Positions 43,407 through 52,220 of a stretch of 64,000 nucleotides of DNA are shown here, one piece after another. The stretch is from Salinispora oceanensis (GTDB taxonomy: Bacteria; Actinomycetota; Actinomycetes; Mycobacteriales; Micromonosporaceae): NCBI RefSeq assembly GCF_000383575.1, contig NZ_KB911579.1, positions 4,363,424 to 4,427,423 on the forward strand, given 5' to 3'. The translations under genes and the position numbers were made by a program. Numbering within the stretch: position 1 is the first letter of the stretch; the number at the start of each line of letters is the position of its first letter. The notes under the pieces were generated by a model. That model saw only the letters and a list, made by a program, of their open reading frames with translations, did no database searches and had not been told where the DNA came from.

Positions 43407-44182
43407 ATTCGGTGTCCGAGAATTTCGCCGACAAGCTAGCCGAACTGGATAAAGAAGACTTCCGGCTTCCGGTTACGGACGCTTTCGTCACCCGGGTGCA
43501 TCGAGGTGTACGCCGACGTCGAGTTCTGCGCGCGGGTGCGGCCGGCGGCGCGGTGGCCGCCACCGCCATCGCCGTCACTGTCGCGGTTTCCCTGACCGGG
43601 ATCACCCAATCGGCCCCGCTTCCGAACTCGTCCACTGGTCCGTCGGTGGCCGCCCCGCCGACCTTCGTTGCGTACCCGCTTTACCAGCCACTGGACGGCT
43701 ATCGGGTCACCTCCGTTCCGGAAGGGCTGCGGGCCAATGTTGCGCAGTTCGGACCTGTTAGCTACGCCGTGTCGAAGAACCAACTGCACAACGACAGCGG
43801 GATGCCCACCTCGACCGGTGGCGGAGCGGTCGCCGGCTCCGACCATCCGACCGCCACGACAACTTACCGTAACTATGTGCGGCCCAACGGGGCGAATTGG
43901 CTCTGGATTTCGGTGTTGCGCCCGGAACGGACGACGGCGGAGGTTGATCGGGCGCAGGTCACCGAGTGGCTGGTCGGCTGGGCCATCAAAGGCACGGAGG
44001 TGATTGACAGCTTCCCGGTTCCGGCCGGTCAGGCCCAGCTCACCAGAACTGGCGGCTCCGAGGTCACCGTCCACGCGGTGGTGATCACGACGCCCAGCGG
44101 TACGGTGATCGACGTCAGCGGGAATGGAGCGGTGCCAGTCGCGGACCTGAGGGCGGTGGCCGCCGGAATACTGCCGCCGTGA
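43403..44182 (+). CDS. Membrane protein coupled to the sigma factor (probable anti-sigma or sensor)
   Basis: A 259-residue protein: about 45 cytoplasmic residues rich in charge (FADKLAELDKEDF, VTRVHRGVRRRRVLR), one membrane helix (AAGGAVAATAIAVTVAVSLTG) and an external domain of about 190 residues. The arrangement and coupling to the sigma gene suggest it controls that factor. No zinc-type anti-sigma motif is visible, so the role is inferred from context. Confidence 0.72.
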   Translation: MNSVSENFADKLAELDKEDFRLPVTDAFVTRVHRGVRRRRVLRAGAAGGAVAATAIAVTVAVSLTGITQSAPLPNSSTGPSVAAPPTFVAYPLYQPLDGYRVTSVPEGLRANVAQFGPVSYAVSKNQLHNDSGMPTSTGGGAVAGSDHPTATTTYRNYVRPNGANWLWISVLRPERTTAEVDRAQVTEWLVGWAIKGTEVIDSFPVPAGQAQLTRTGGSEVTVHAVVITTPSGTVIDVSGNGAVPVADLRAVAAGILPP

Positions 44183-44230
44183 CGAGTCGTCGCTCGCCGG
44201 GAGCGCGGCTGATTACAGAGCGGAGGGTTC

Positions 44231-44632
44231 ATGGTCAACGAGGTGGCGGTACGGATCGCGCGCCCGTGCACGGATCTGGCGGCTGCGGAACGGTTCTACG
44301 TCCAAGGTCTCGGCCTGGCCCTGCTGCAGCGGATCGCGGCGAACGGGCCCGGTGAGCACGACCTGTTGATCCTCGGGCGACGGGAGGCGAACTGGCACCT
44401 GGAGCTGGTCGGCGGCGCCGACCTTACGGTGCGGCCGGCGCCCACCGCCGAGGACCTACTGGTGCTCTACCTGGACCAGCCGATCGATGAGGCGACTGTC
44501 GATGGCCTGAAGCAGGCCGGCGGTCGGGTGGTCTCCCAGGGGCCCTACTGGGATCGTTGGGGCGTCACTGTTGAGGACCCGGATGGCTACCGGGTGGTCC
44601 TATCCAGCCGATCCTGGTCGAACGCGGGCTGA
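44231..44632 (+). CDS. VOC/glyoxalase-fold protein
   Basis: A 133-residue protein with two VOC half-modules: VRIARPCTDLAAAERFYVQG, LGLALLQRI, HDLLILGRREANWHLEL, and GVTVEDPDGYRVVLSSRSW at the end. GGAGGG precedes ATG 44231. The family includes lactoylglutathione lyases, bleomycin-resistance proteins and dioxygenases; no specific activity can be assigned. Confidence 0.8.
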   Translation: MVNEVAVRIARPCTDLAAAERFYVQGLGLALLQRIAANGPGEHDLLILGRREANWHLELVGGADLTVRPAPTAEDLLVLYLDQPIDEATVDGLKQAGGRVVSQGPYWDRWGVTVEDPDGYRVVLSSRSWSNAG

Positions 44633-44783
44633 TCAAGTCCAAACAAAGTTTTGGCGTGCATCCCGGCAAGCGGGCTGCCAGACCCGCAGCCGATCGGAGA
44701 GCCGGGTCACACTCTTGCTGCGGCGAGCGGGAAGTGCCGTCGGTGCCGGCGCTCCCACAGTGGCCTTCTGAGCCAACTGCGGC

Positions 44784-45602
44784 TCAGCCCGCGGTGGCTG
44801 GGCCCGTCTCGGTACGGTTGGCCCCGGCCGATCCGGCCACGGCGGAACGCTCGGAGATGACCACCGAGATGCCGTCCAGCACCCGCTGGAGGCCGAACTC
44901 GAACGCGTACTCCGGCTCGTACGCCGCGCCGTGCGCCTCGCCTGCGGCTGCTCCTACTCGGGCGGCCGTCGGATAACTACCCGACTTCATGAATTTCTCC
45001 AGCCAGAAGGCGTGCGACTGCCACCACTGGCCATCGGTCATACCGGTCTCGCGTTCTAGGGCCGCCACGTCCATCGCCGCCCGCGCCGCGCTCTTGACGT
45101 GGCCGAGGAGCAGGGTGAGCACCGCGTCCATCTCCACGTCGTTGAGGCCGATCTCGGCTACCGCGCCCAGCTCATAGTCGTACTTCGCGATCAGGTTGGG
45201 CCCGAGCACCGGCCGACTACTCTCGGCGCGCAGCAGCCACGGATGGGCCCGATAGAGTGCCAGGTTCTCCCAGGCGATCCGCTCCAGCCGGGCCCGCCAG
45301 TTGTCCGGAACGTCCGCAGGGTGCCGCATCTCGCCGTAGAGGGTATCGACCATCACGTCGAGTAACTCCGTCTTGCCGGGCACATACGTGTAGACGGACA
45401 TGGTCCCGACGCCCAAGCTCTCGCTGACCCGGCGCATGGTGACCGCTTCGAGGCCCTCGGCATCAGCGATCTCGATGGCCGTCCGGACGATCCGTTCGAC
45501 GTTGAGCCCCGGACCGGCGCTGCGGCTGATGGGCTCGTGGGTACGCCATAGGATGGCTAGGCTGCGGGCAGGATCAATCTTGCCCTTTCGCGTGCTCGAC
45601 AT
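44784..45602 (-). CDS. TetR/AcrR-family transcriptional regulator
   Basis: A 272-residue regulator. The helix-turn-helix is VRTAIEIADAEGLEAVTMRR, VSESLGVGTMSVYTYV after an unusual 30-residue basic N-terminus. The C-terminal ligand domain is of the TetR_C type (LALYRAHPWLLRAESSRPVL). It is longer than average for TetR. The nearest possible targets are its own promoter and the convergent VOC gene. Confidence 0.85.
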   Translation of the reverse strand: MSSTRKGKIDPARSLAILWRTHEPISRSAGPGLNVERIVRTAIEIADAEGLEAVTMRRVSESLGVGTMSVYTYVPGKTELLDVMVDTLYGEMRHPADVPDNWRARLERIAWENLALYRAHPWLLRAESSRPVLGPNLIAKYDYELGAVAEIGLNDVEMDAVLTLLLGHVKSAARAAMDVAALERETGMTDGQWWQSHAFWLEKFMKSGSYPTAARVGAAAGEAHGAAYEPEYAFEFGLQRVLDGISVVISERSAVAGSAGANRTETGPATAG

Positions 45603-45722
45603 GGTGCGGTCATCCTACCGGGCCAGATACCGTGCACCGTACGGGTTGACCGGCGTTCTGGCAGCCGCCCCGGACACCGGCTCGGCAGGCGGGCAAGACC
45701 TCGGCGGCAGGGTCCGTCGTCA

Positions 45723-45745
45723 ACCGGGGAACGGCGTTCCCCGGT
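45723..45745 (-). terminator. Hairpin terminator of the SNF2-SWIM operon
   Basis: A perfect 10-bp stem (45723-45732 with 45736-45745) with a 3-base loop lies about 65 bases past the stop of the SWIM protein gene on the minus strand. Confidence 0.65.
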
Positions 45746-45810
45746 GGCCCAGTCAGCTTTCCACGGTCGACAGAGCCTTCCGTCACGGGCACGCCGCCGC
45801 CGGAAGCCCG

Positions 45811-47118
45811 TCAGCCGCGGGACAGATCAAGCAGGGCCTCGGCCGGCTCGGGGCTGGGCGGCCCGGCGAGCCACCAGCCGCCGGAGTGCCGCCGGAACGG
45901 GTACCAGCGGCCGTCGCGCCCGTACCGGACTTGCACGTCGGGGCCCACCGTCCACCGGTTGCGCCAGGTCTTGACCTCCGGCGCGGCGCTGTCGCCCTCC
46001 AGCGCCTCGCGCAGCGCGTCCGTGGCCCGGTCCGCAACCGCCTTCGGCGGACTGAACACCGCGTCGACGGTATCCACGCCGGCTGCGCCGGCGTACTCCC
46101 AGGCCCGGATCGCCCGGGGCAGCGCGGCCGCCCGGCCGCTTGCCTCGCCGAGCCGTCTCGCCGCCCGGGAGCGCGGCATTCTGGCGGCCAGCCGCACCGC
46201 GTCCTGCCAGGCGTCGTGCTCGGGGGCCAGCACCTCCTCCCGGGCCGCGGCGAGCAGTTGCCGGGCCCGGGACGCGACATCGGCGGCCAGCACCCCGAGC
46301 GCCTCGGCGTCGATCCCGAGTACGTCGTGCTCGGCCAGCAGCGGCGCGAGGGCCATCGGCTCGCCCTGCACCGGCCGAGGCGGGTCTGGCAGCGCGGCCG
46401 CGGCCACCGCGAAGGCCTCCTCGGCCGTGGTGCCGGCCTCGTCGTCGGCCGTGGTGGTGTTGGGCCGGCGGGCGTTGCGCAGGCGCAGTTCCTCAATCAG
46501 CTCCGCCTCGGCTCGCCCGCGCATCAGCAGCAGTACGAACGGGTCCCGGTCGAGCAGCCAGGACGCTTGGTACGCCAGGGCGGCGGTGTGGCGGCAGGGA
46601 TGATCCCAGGACGGGCAGTCACAATCCGGTTCCAGGTCGCCGTAGCTGGGTAGCAGGCGTACCCCCACGTCGTCGGCGGCATTGACCAGATCGGGTGGCA
46701 TATCCCGGTCGAGCAGGGCCGCGATGTAGCCGGCCTTCGCGGCGACCCTGTCGAGCAGCCGGTTCCACTCGGCGTCGGTGAGGATGCCGATTCGTATCAC
46801 TGTGTCGTGCGGGGTGTACTGGTCGCCGTCGTGCACGAGCGCGGAAATCCGGCCGGGGCTGACGGTGATCGCCCCTACCTGTCCGGCGAACGCGTATCGG
46901 CGGCCCTTCTTGAGCTGCTCGGGGTCGAGGGCCGTACGTTCGATGGCCTCGATCCAGGCGTTGCCCCACCAGGTGTCGGCGAACTTCTTGCCGATTCGCT
47001 GCCCCGGCCTGAAGGCGATGAAGCTACGGGCCCGCCGCTCGTCCTGCGCGGGCTCGGTGCCGCCCTCGTCGTAGCCCAGCTCGTCGTCGAAGTCAAAGTT
47101 CACGTCCCGGTTCCTCAT
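45811..47118 (-). CDS. SWIM zinc-finger protein
   Basis: A 435-residue protein with a SWIM zinc finger CDCPSWDHPCRH (about residue 165) of the CxCxnCxH type. It follows a conserved N-terminal region (RIGKKFADTWWGNAWIEAI) common to proteins encoded beside SNF2 helicases. The C-terminal half is helical and rich in Ala and Arg. ATG 47118 overlaps the helicase stop by four bases, which fixes the start; the frame is open far upstream but that part is antisense-like shadow of the helicase. It probably helps the helicase bind DNA or a partner. Confidence 0.83.
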   Translation of the reverse strand: MRNRDVNFDFDDELGYDEGGTEPAQDERRARSFIAFRPGQRIGKKFADTWWGNAWIEAIERTALDPEQLKKGRRYAFAGQVGAITVSPGRISALVHDGDQYTPHDTVIRIGILTDAEWNRLLDRVAAKAGYIAALLDRDMPPDLVNAADDVGVRLLPSYGDLEPDCDCPSWDHPCRHTAALAYQASWLLDRDPFVLLLMRGRAEAELIEELRLRNARRPNTTTADDEAGTTAEEAFAVAAAALPDPPRPVQGEPMALAPLLAEHDVLGIDAEALGVLAADVASRARQLLAAAREEVLAPEHDAWQDAVRLAARMPRSRAARRLGEASGRAAALPRAIRAWEYAGAAGVDTVDAVFSPPKAVADRATDALREALEGDSAAPEVKTWRNRWTVGPDVQVRYGRDGRWYPFRRHSGGWWLAGPPSPEPAEALLDLSRG

Positions 47119-49901
47119 CCCTCGTTGAGGCGCACGAGCCGGAGCAACTCGGCGTCGGAGAGTTCGGTCAGGGCGTTCTCGCCACCGGTGAGTATTGCGT
47201 CCGCCAGCTCCCGTTTGGATTCGAGTAGGGTGGCGATCCGGTCCTCCAGCGTGCCCTGGGCGATGAGCCGGTGCACCTGCACCGGCTTGGTCTGACCGAT
47301 CCGGTACGCCCGGTCGGTGGCCTGTTCCTCGACCGCTGGGTTCCACCAGCGGTCGTAGTGGATGACGTGGTCGGCCCGGGTGAGGTTGAGGCCGGTTCCG
47401 GCTGCCTTGAGCGAGAGCAGGAAGACAGGTACATCGCCGGCCTGAAACCGGCGCACCATCTCCTCGCGCTGAGGTACGGCCGTGCCACCGTGTAGGAGCT
47501 GCCTCGGTATGCCGCGCTCTGCCAGGTGCCGATCCAGTATCCGGGCCATCTGGACGTACTGGGTGAAGACCAGTGCGCCGCCGTCCGCGGCGAGGATGGT
47601 CTCTAGCAGTTCGTCGAGGAACTGGAGCTTCTCCGACCGGCCGGTGAGTCTTCCGTGCGGTTCCTTGAGGTAGTGCGCCGGGTGGTTGCAGACCTGCTTC
47701 AGGCCAACCAGCAGCTTGAGTACGAGGCCGCGGCGCGCGATGGCGGTGCTGCTGCCCCGGATCTCCGACAGCGCCTCGCTGACCACCTTCTGGTAGAGGG
47801 CGGTCTGCTCGTCGGTGAGCGAGACGTGATGGTCGGTCACGGTCTTCGGTGGCAGCTCGGGGGCGATGCCGGAGTCGGACTTGCGGCGTCGCAGAAGGAA
47901 TGGGCGGACCAGGCGCGACAGACGGTCCACGGTGGCCGAATCCCGGTCCACCTCGATTGGCCGGGCCCAGTTCGCCCGGAACACGCCGACCTTGTCCAGT
48001 AGGCCGGTCGTGGTCCAGTCGAGGATCGTCCACAGCTCGGAGAGGTTATTCTCCACCGGGGTTCCGGTGAGCGCGACCCGGGATCGGGCAGGGATCTCGC
48101 GTAGGGCCCTGGCAGTACCGCTGAGCCGATTCTTGACATACTGCGCCTCGTCGGCGACCACCATGCTCCACAGCTGGCTGGCGAGCCTGCCCGCGTCAAC
48201 GCGCATGGTGCCGTAGCTGGTCAGCACAAACCCCTCGGCCAGCCCATCCAGCGAGCGGTCGATGCCGTGGAACCGACGCACCGGCGTGCCGGGAGCGAAG
48301 CGATCAATCTCCCGCTCCCAGTTGCCAAGCACGGACGCTGGGCAGACCACCAGGGTGGGACCCGCGGTCGTCGGTGCGAGCTGGCGGCGCAGGTGCAGCG
48401 AGATGACGGTGACGGTCTTGCCGAGACCCATGTCGTCCGCGAGGCAGCCGCCGAAGCCGAGCGAGGTCATCCGCTCCAGCCAGCGCAGCCCGCGCAGCTG
48501 GTACTCGCGCAGCGTGCCCTGCAGGGCGGACGGCGGCTCGAGCGGTTCGGGCCCGCTCTCGGGCTCGGCGACCTGCATGAGTAGCGCGTTCAGCCAGCCC
48601 TCGGCCGCCACCTCGACCCGCTCGCCCTCGACCTCAGTGCTCGCGATCAGGGCGGCGGCCAGGGCGTCGTACGCCTTGAGCGGCTTGAGCCGCCGCTCGT
48701 GGGCCTTGCGGGCAAGCTCCGGCGTGACCGCCACCCATTGTTCCCGTAGCCGGACGATCGGCCGGAACGTCGCCGCCAGGTCCATCTCCACGTCGGTCAG
48801 TGGGGCACCGGCCAGCGTGAGCTGCCAACTGATCGGCATCAGCGGCGCAGAGCGAAAGAACTCCGCCACCTCGTCGGGCTGTTCCGGGCTCGAGCTGACC
48901 AGCATCCGGACGCTCAGCTCGCGGGAGAGCTGCGGCGGCCACTTGATGTCGATTCCGACGTCAGCGAGCCGCTGCTCCGCGCCGCCGAGCAGGTCGACCA
49001 AGTCCTCGTCGAGCAGTTCCAGCTCGACTGGTGCCGCGGAGTCGAGCAGCCGTTCCAGCGGCTGCCACACGATGGCGGCACGGCGCACTGCGCGCATCGC
49101 CTCGAACGTGGCCCGCTCGCCGAGGCCGTGCTCGTCGCCCTCCCACAACGCCGCCGCGTCGCTGACCAGGGTGGGGTCGGAAAGGCTACGCAGCCGCACC
49201 ACCGCGGTCAGCGGCGTGCTGCCGAGGTCGCCCCGTGCCTCCAGCCGCAGCGTCACGCGTAGGCCGGTATCGACCCCGGAGGATACCTCCCCGGCCCAGT
49301 CGCGCAGGTCATCCGACGGCACAGGCTCCAGGTCCGTGAACCGCGCGTCACCGGTCAGCCAGCCTGCCGCTGGGGTGCGCGGCAGCGTGTCGGCCACCGC
49401 GTCGAGGAAGGCTCGGACGAGTGCCTCCGAGTCGGGCAGTACCAGCAGCTCGGCGCTCGGGTCCATCGGCACCGCACGGGCCTCGGGCGGCATCGCCGCG
49501 GCTAGGTCCCGGATGCGCTGCACATCGGCGACGTCGAACGGGCCGATCCGCCAGGCGTCGTAGCCCTTCGGGGAGACCCCGGGCAGGAGCCGGCCCCGGG
49601 CGACGAGGTGTAGACCGGTGACCGCCACCGCCGACCAGAACGCGGCCGCGGGCTCGACGTCCTCGGCGTCACGCAACGCGACGAACTGTTGGATCGCGTC
49701 GCCGACCGGCACGGCGCGGGCCGGAACTGACCACAGCTCCACCGGCCCGGCCAGGGGCAGGGCCAGTTCCAGCTGGCCGGCCTCCCCCAGCTGGTCGAAC
49801 TCCTCCGGCAGTGCGTCGCCGGACGGGTCGTAGAAGCTGACGGTGCCGCTGCGCGGCGGGTCGCATGGCTCGAAGACAACCGCGAACCGTCCGATCCGCA
49901 C
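47115..49901 (-). CDS. SNF2-family DEAD/DEAH-box helicase
   Basis: A 928-residue ATP-dependent DNA translocase. After a family-specific N-terminal half, the helicase core has LADDMGLGKTVTVISLH, VVADEAQYVKN, ALTGTPVENNLSELW, GALVFTQYVQMARIL and LSLKAAGTGLNLTRADHV with YDRWWNPAVEEQATDRAYRI. All motifs look intact. GTG 49901 is preferred because GGAGG lies four bases upstream. It forms an operon with the SWIM protein. The role is probably repair or chromosome maintenance; no defence-type partner domain is seen nearby. Confidence 0.87.
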   Translation of the reverse strand: MRIGRFAVVFEPCDPPRSGTVSFYDPSGDALPEEFDQLGEAGQLELALPLAGPVELWSVPARAVPVGDAIQQFVALRDAEDVEPAAAFWSAVAVTGLHLVARGRLLPGVSPKGYDAWRIGPFDVADVQRIRDLAAAMPPEARAVPMDPSAELLVLPDSEALVRAFLDAVADTLPRTPAAGWLTGDARFTDLEPVPSDDLRDWAGEVSSGVDTGLRVTLRLEARGDLGSTPLTAVVRLRSLSDPTLVSDAAALWEGDEHGLGERATFEAMRAVRRAAIVWQPLERLLDSAAPVELELLDEDLVDLLGGAEQRLADVGIDIKWPPQLSRELSVRMLVSSSPEQPDEVAEFFRSAPLMPISWQLTLAGAPLTDVEMDLAATFRPIVRLREQWVAVTPELARKAHERRLKPLKAYDALAAALIASTEVEGERVEVAAEGWLNALLMQVAEPESGPEPLEPPSALQGTLREYQLRGLRWLERMTSLGFGGCLADDMGLGKTVTVISLHLRRQLAPTTAGPTLVVCPASVLGNWEREIDRFAPGTPVRRFHGIDRSLDGLAEGFVLTSYGTMRVDAGRLASQLWSMVVADEAQYVKNRLSGTARALREIPARSRVALTGTPVENNLSELWTILDWTTTGLLDKVGVFRANWARPIEVDRDSATVDRLSRLVRPFLLRRRKSDSGIAPELPPKTVTDHHVSLTDEQTALYQKVVSEALSEIRGSSTAIARRGLVLKLLVGLKQVCNHPAHYLKEPHGRLTGRSEKLQFLDELLETILAADGGALVFTQYVQMARILDRHLAERGIPRQLLHGGTAVPQREEMVRRFQAGDVPVFLLSLKAAGTGLNLTRADHVIHYDRWWNPAVEEQATDRAYRIGQTKPVQVHRLIAQGTLEDRIATLLESKRELADAILTGGENALTELSDAELLRLVRLNEG

Positions 49902-49960
49902 CGTACCTCCAGGAGTGTCGGGCGGGCGAAGAGCGCCTGCCGGTCGGGTAACAAGGCTAG

Positions 49961-49978
49961 CGTACGGCGTACCGTACG
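49961..49978. promoter_or_regulatory. Palindromic operator candidate upstream of the SNF2 operon
   Basis: CGTACGG-CGTA-CCGTACG is a perfect inverted repeat 60 bases before the helicase start. TACGCT on the minus strand (49964-49959) overlaps it and fits a -10 box, so a bound protein would block transcription. Confidence 0.5.
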
Positions 49979-49998
49979 AAGAATGCCGGAGTGGGGTA

Positions 49999-50039
49999 GC
50001 AGCTGTCCCCGGCAACTGTCGTCGGCCGGAGACAGCTGC
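49999..50039 (-). terminator. Hairpin terminator of the DrrAB-type operon
   Basis: Bases 49999-50007 pair with 50031-50039 and 50009-50012 with 50026-50029 around a 13-base loop. It lies about 35 bases past the permease stop on the minus strand. Confidence 0.65.
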
Positions 50040-50074
50040 GTCTCATCGCGTGACTCGACGCTTAGGACAAGTCG

Positions 50075-50911
50075 TCAGCGACTCAGGGACCGATACTTGC
50101 TGACCGAGAGCGGCAGGAAGATGGCCACCAGCACGAGCGGCCAGATCACCGCCATCACCGGGTAGTTCTGTACCACCCAGGAGTCGCCGCCCCAGCCGGG
50201 ATTGTCGAACAGCTCCCGGGTCGTGCCGACGATGGCCGACAAGGGGTTCCACTCCGCGACGGCCCCCAGCCAGGCGGGCATGGTAGCCGGTGCGACGAAG
50301 GCGTTCGACAGGAAGCCCAGCGGGAACTCCACTGTCTGCACGCCGGCCACCGCCTCTTGGCCCTTCATCACGAGGCCGAGGAAGATCCCCACCCAGACCA
50401 GCGCGAAGCGCAGCAGCAGAATTACCCCGAATGCCGCGAGGGTGTCGCCGACGCTCCCGTGCGCCCGCCAACCGATTGCGAGACCGGCCAGCAGCATAAT
50501 CGCGAGGGTAACCACAGCGAAGATCATGTCGGCCAGCGCCCGGCCGATCAGCGGAGCCAGCGGGGAGACCGGCATTGACCGCAGCCGGTCGGTAACCCCC
50601 CGATCTATATCCGCAGAGACGGCGAGGGTGGTCAGGCTGATGCCGAACACCATGGTCATGGCGAACATGCCCGGCATCAGGAACTCCTGGTAGCTGCCAC
50701 CGCCCGGCACCTGCAGCGCGCCACCGAACAGGTACGCGAACATCAGCACCATGACGATGTTGAACCCGAGGGACGCGATCAGCGGACCCGGGTTACGTCG
50801 CCAGTGCGCCAGGCTACGTTGGGTCAGGGTGATGCTGTCCGACAGCAGCGACGGCCGGCCGTACACCACGTCGGGTGCGGCAATGGTAGAACCCATGGTC
50901 GTACTGGTCAC
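50075..50911 (-). CDS. ABC-2 type exporter permease (DrrB-like)
   Basis: A 278-residue membrane protein with six hydrophobic segments. The DrrB-family pattern is clear in YQEFLMPGMFAMTMVFG, DRLRSMPVSPLAPLIGRALAD and FLSNAFVAPATMPAWLGAVA. GTG 50911 overlaps the ATPase stop as GTGA. It exports a drug or hydrophobic metabolite with that ATPase; the substrate is unknown. Confidence 0.86.
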   Translation of the reverse strand: MTSTTMGSTIAAPDVVYGRPSLLSDSITLTQRSLAHWRRNPGPLIASLGFNIVMVLMFAYLFGGALQVPGGGSYQEFLMPGMFAMTMVFGISLTTLAVSADIDRGVTDRLRSMPVSPLAPLIGRALADMIFAVVTLAIMLLAGLAIGWRAHGSVGDTLAAFGVILLLRFALVWVGIFLGLVMKGQEAVAGVQTVEFPLGFLSNAFVAPATMPAWLGAVAEWNPLSAIVGTTRELFDNPGWGGDSWVVQNYPVMAVIWPLVLVAIFLPLSVSKYRSLSR

Positions 50912-51972
50912 GACAGAAGCTCCTCAACGCTCTTAGAGTGGGGGCCGCCGAAGTTGGGCTCGTCGCCACGGCCCTTCTTCCCCTTGCTCGTTGCCTTCCC
51001 GGCGGCCTCGGTCTCTTCCGCCGTCTGCGGCCGCCGACCGGTCAGGTGCAGGAACACCTCGTCGAGCGTGGGCCGGCGCAGCGCCACATCCTCGACGGTG
51101 ACGCCCGCCGCGTCCAGGGCCCGCAGCACCTCGGTCAGTGCGGTGGCCCGGTTCTGAACCTGGGCGCTGACGAACCGCCGGACTGGGTCGACCTCGGGCT
51201 CGACATTGGTCGCCTGGCGCAGCTGCCCGCTGGCCGTGGTCAGGTCGGCCGCGTCGTGGACGACGAGGTCGATCCGGTCGCCACCGAGGCGCGCCTTGAG
51301 CTCGTCGGGCGTCCCCTTGGCGATAACCCGGCCGGAGTCGATGACCGAGATCTGGTCGGCGAGTTGGTCGGCCTCGTCGAGGTACTGCGTGGTGAGCAGG
51401 ACGGTGGTACCGGAGCGGACCAGTTCCCGGACCGACTCCCAGACCTCGTTGCGGCCGCGTGGGTCCAGCCCGGTTGTCGGCTCGTCAAGGAAGAGCACTG
51501 AGGGCGTGAGGATCATCCCGGCGGCGAGGTCGAGCCGCCGGCGCATGCCGCCCGAATACATCTTGACCGGCTTCTTGTCGGCGTCGGCCAACCCGAATCG
51601 GTCCAGCAGCTCGACAGCGCGTTGGTGGGACCGGACCGTGCCCAGGTGAAACAGTCGGCCGAAGATGACCAGATTCTCGTAGCCGCTGAGCACCTCGTCC
51701 ACCGCGGGGTTCTGCCCCACCAGGCCGATACGGTAGCGCACCTGGTCGGCCTGGCGGGCCACGTCGAACCCGGCGACCTCGGCCCGGCCCTCGTCGAAGC
51801 GCAGCAGGGTGGACAGGATCCGCACGGCGGTGGTCTTGCCGGCTCCGTTCGGACCCAGCAGGCCGCACACGGTACCCGGCCGAACCCGTAGATCGAAGCC
51901 GTCCAGGGCGTACTTGTCCCCGTACCGCTTGCGAAGCCCTTCGGTGACTATCGCGTAATTGTCCGCTGTCAC
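50908..51972 (-). CDS. Daunorubicin-resistance-type ABC transporter ATP-binding protein (DrrA-like)
   Basis: A 354-residue ATPase: Walker A GPNGAGKTTAV, Q-loop GLVGQNPAVDE, signature YSGGMRRRL, Walker B VLFLDEPTTGLD, and the DrrA-type C-terminal domain of about 110 residues. The last 30 residues are Lys/Glu-rich. GTG 51972 has GGGAGGA upstream. A strong palindrome lies about 60 bases before the start. Tetronasin- and daunorubicin-type exporters share this layout. Confidence 0.87.
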   Translation of the reverse strand: MTADNYAIVTEGLRKRYGDKYALDGFDLRVRPGTVCGLLGPNGAGKTTAVRILSTLLRFDEGRAEVAGFDVARQADQVRYRIGLVGQNPAVDEVLSGYENLVIFGRLFHLGTVRSHQRAVELLDRFGLADADKKPVKMYSGGMRRRLDLAAGMILTPSVLFLDEPTTGLDPRGRNEVWESVRELVRSGTTVLLTTQYLDEADQLADQISVIDSGRVIAKGTPDELKARLGGDRIDLVVHDAADLTTASGQLRQATNVEPEVDPVRRFVSAQVQNRATALTEVLRALDAAGVTVEDVALRRPTLDEVFLHLTGRRPQTAEETEAAGKATSKGKKGRGDEPNFGGPHSKSVEELLS

Positions 51973-52017
51973 GCCACTTCCTCCCGAACGCGTAGGACGA
52001 CAGTGCTCGACGTACAA

Positions 52018-52051
52018 CGTACGGTAGCACATCCCGTACGCAGTACGGGAT
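52018..52051. promoter_or_regulatory. Palindromic operator of the DrrAB-type operon
   Basis: ATCCCGTAC-GCA-GTACGGGAT (52031-52051) is a perfect 9-3-9 palindrome. A further CGTACGG half-site lies at 52018-52024, and TACCGT on the minus strand (52026-52021) fits a -10 box. The layout suits a TetR-type repressor, but none is encoded beside it. Confidence 0.6.
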
Positions 52052-52183
52052 GAGTTGGTGTTGGGGCTGACGCCGGCATCTGGCCGTTAGCGATGACGAG
52101 GTCTCTGGTTGACGACCACCTGGCGTGGCTCGTCAGCTATTGAGGCCCCGGGTGACTGCCGCGTGGTCGTGTCTAGCCGGCAG

Positions 52184-52214
52184 TTGACCTCAACCTCACT
52201 TCAACTCCTACCGT
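52184..52214 (+). promoter_or_regulatory. Probable leaderless promoter
   Basis: TTGACC (52184-52189) and TACCGT (52209-52214) are 19 bases apart, and the ATG at 52221 follows six bases after the -10 box with no ribosome-binding site. Confidence 0.55.
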
Positions 52215-52220
52215 TCCCGA

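Noticed and set aside
47119..48033. Upstream extension of the SWIM protein frame
   Set aside because: The extra residues are low-complexity and antiphase to the helicase core. The ATG at 47118 with a four-base overlap explains the start better.
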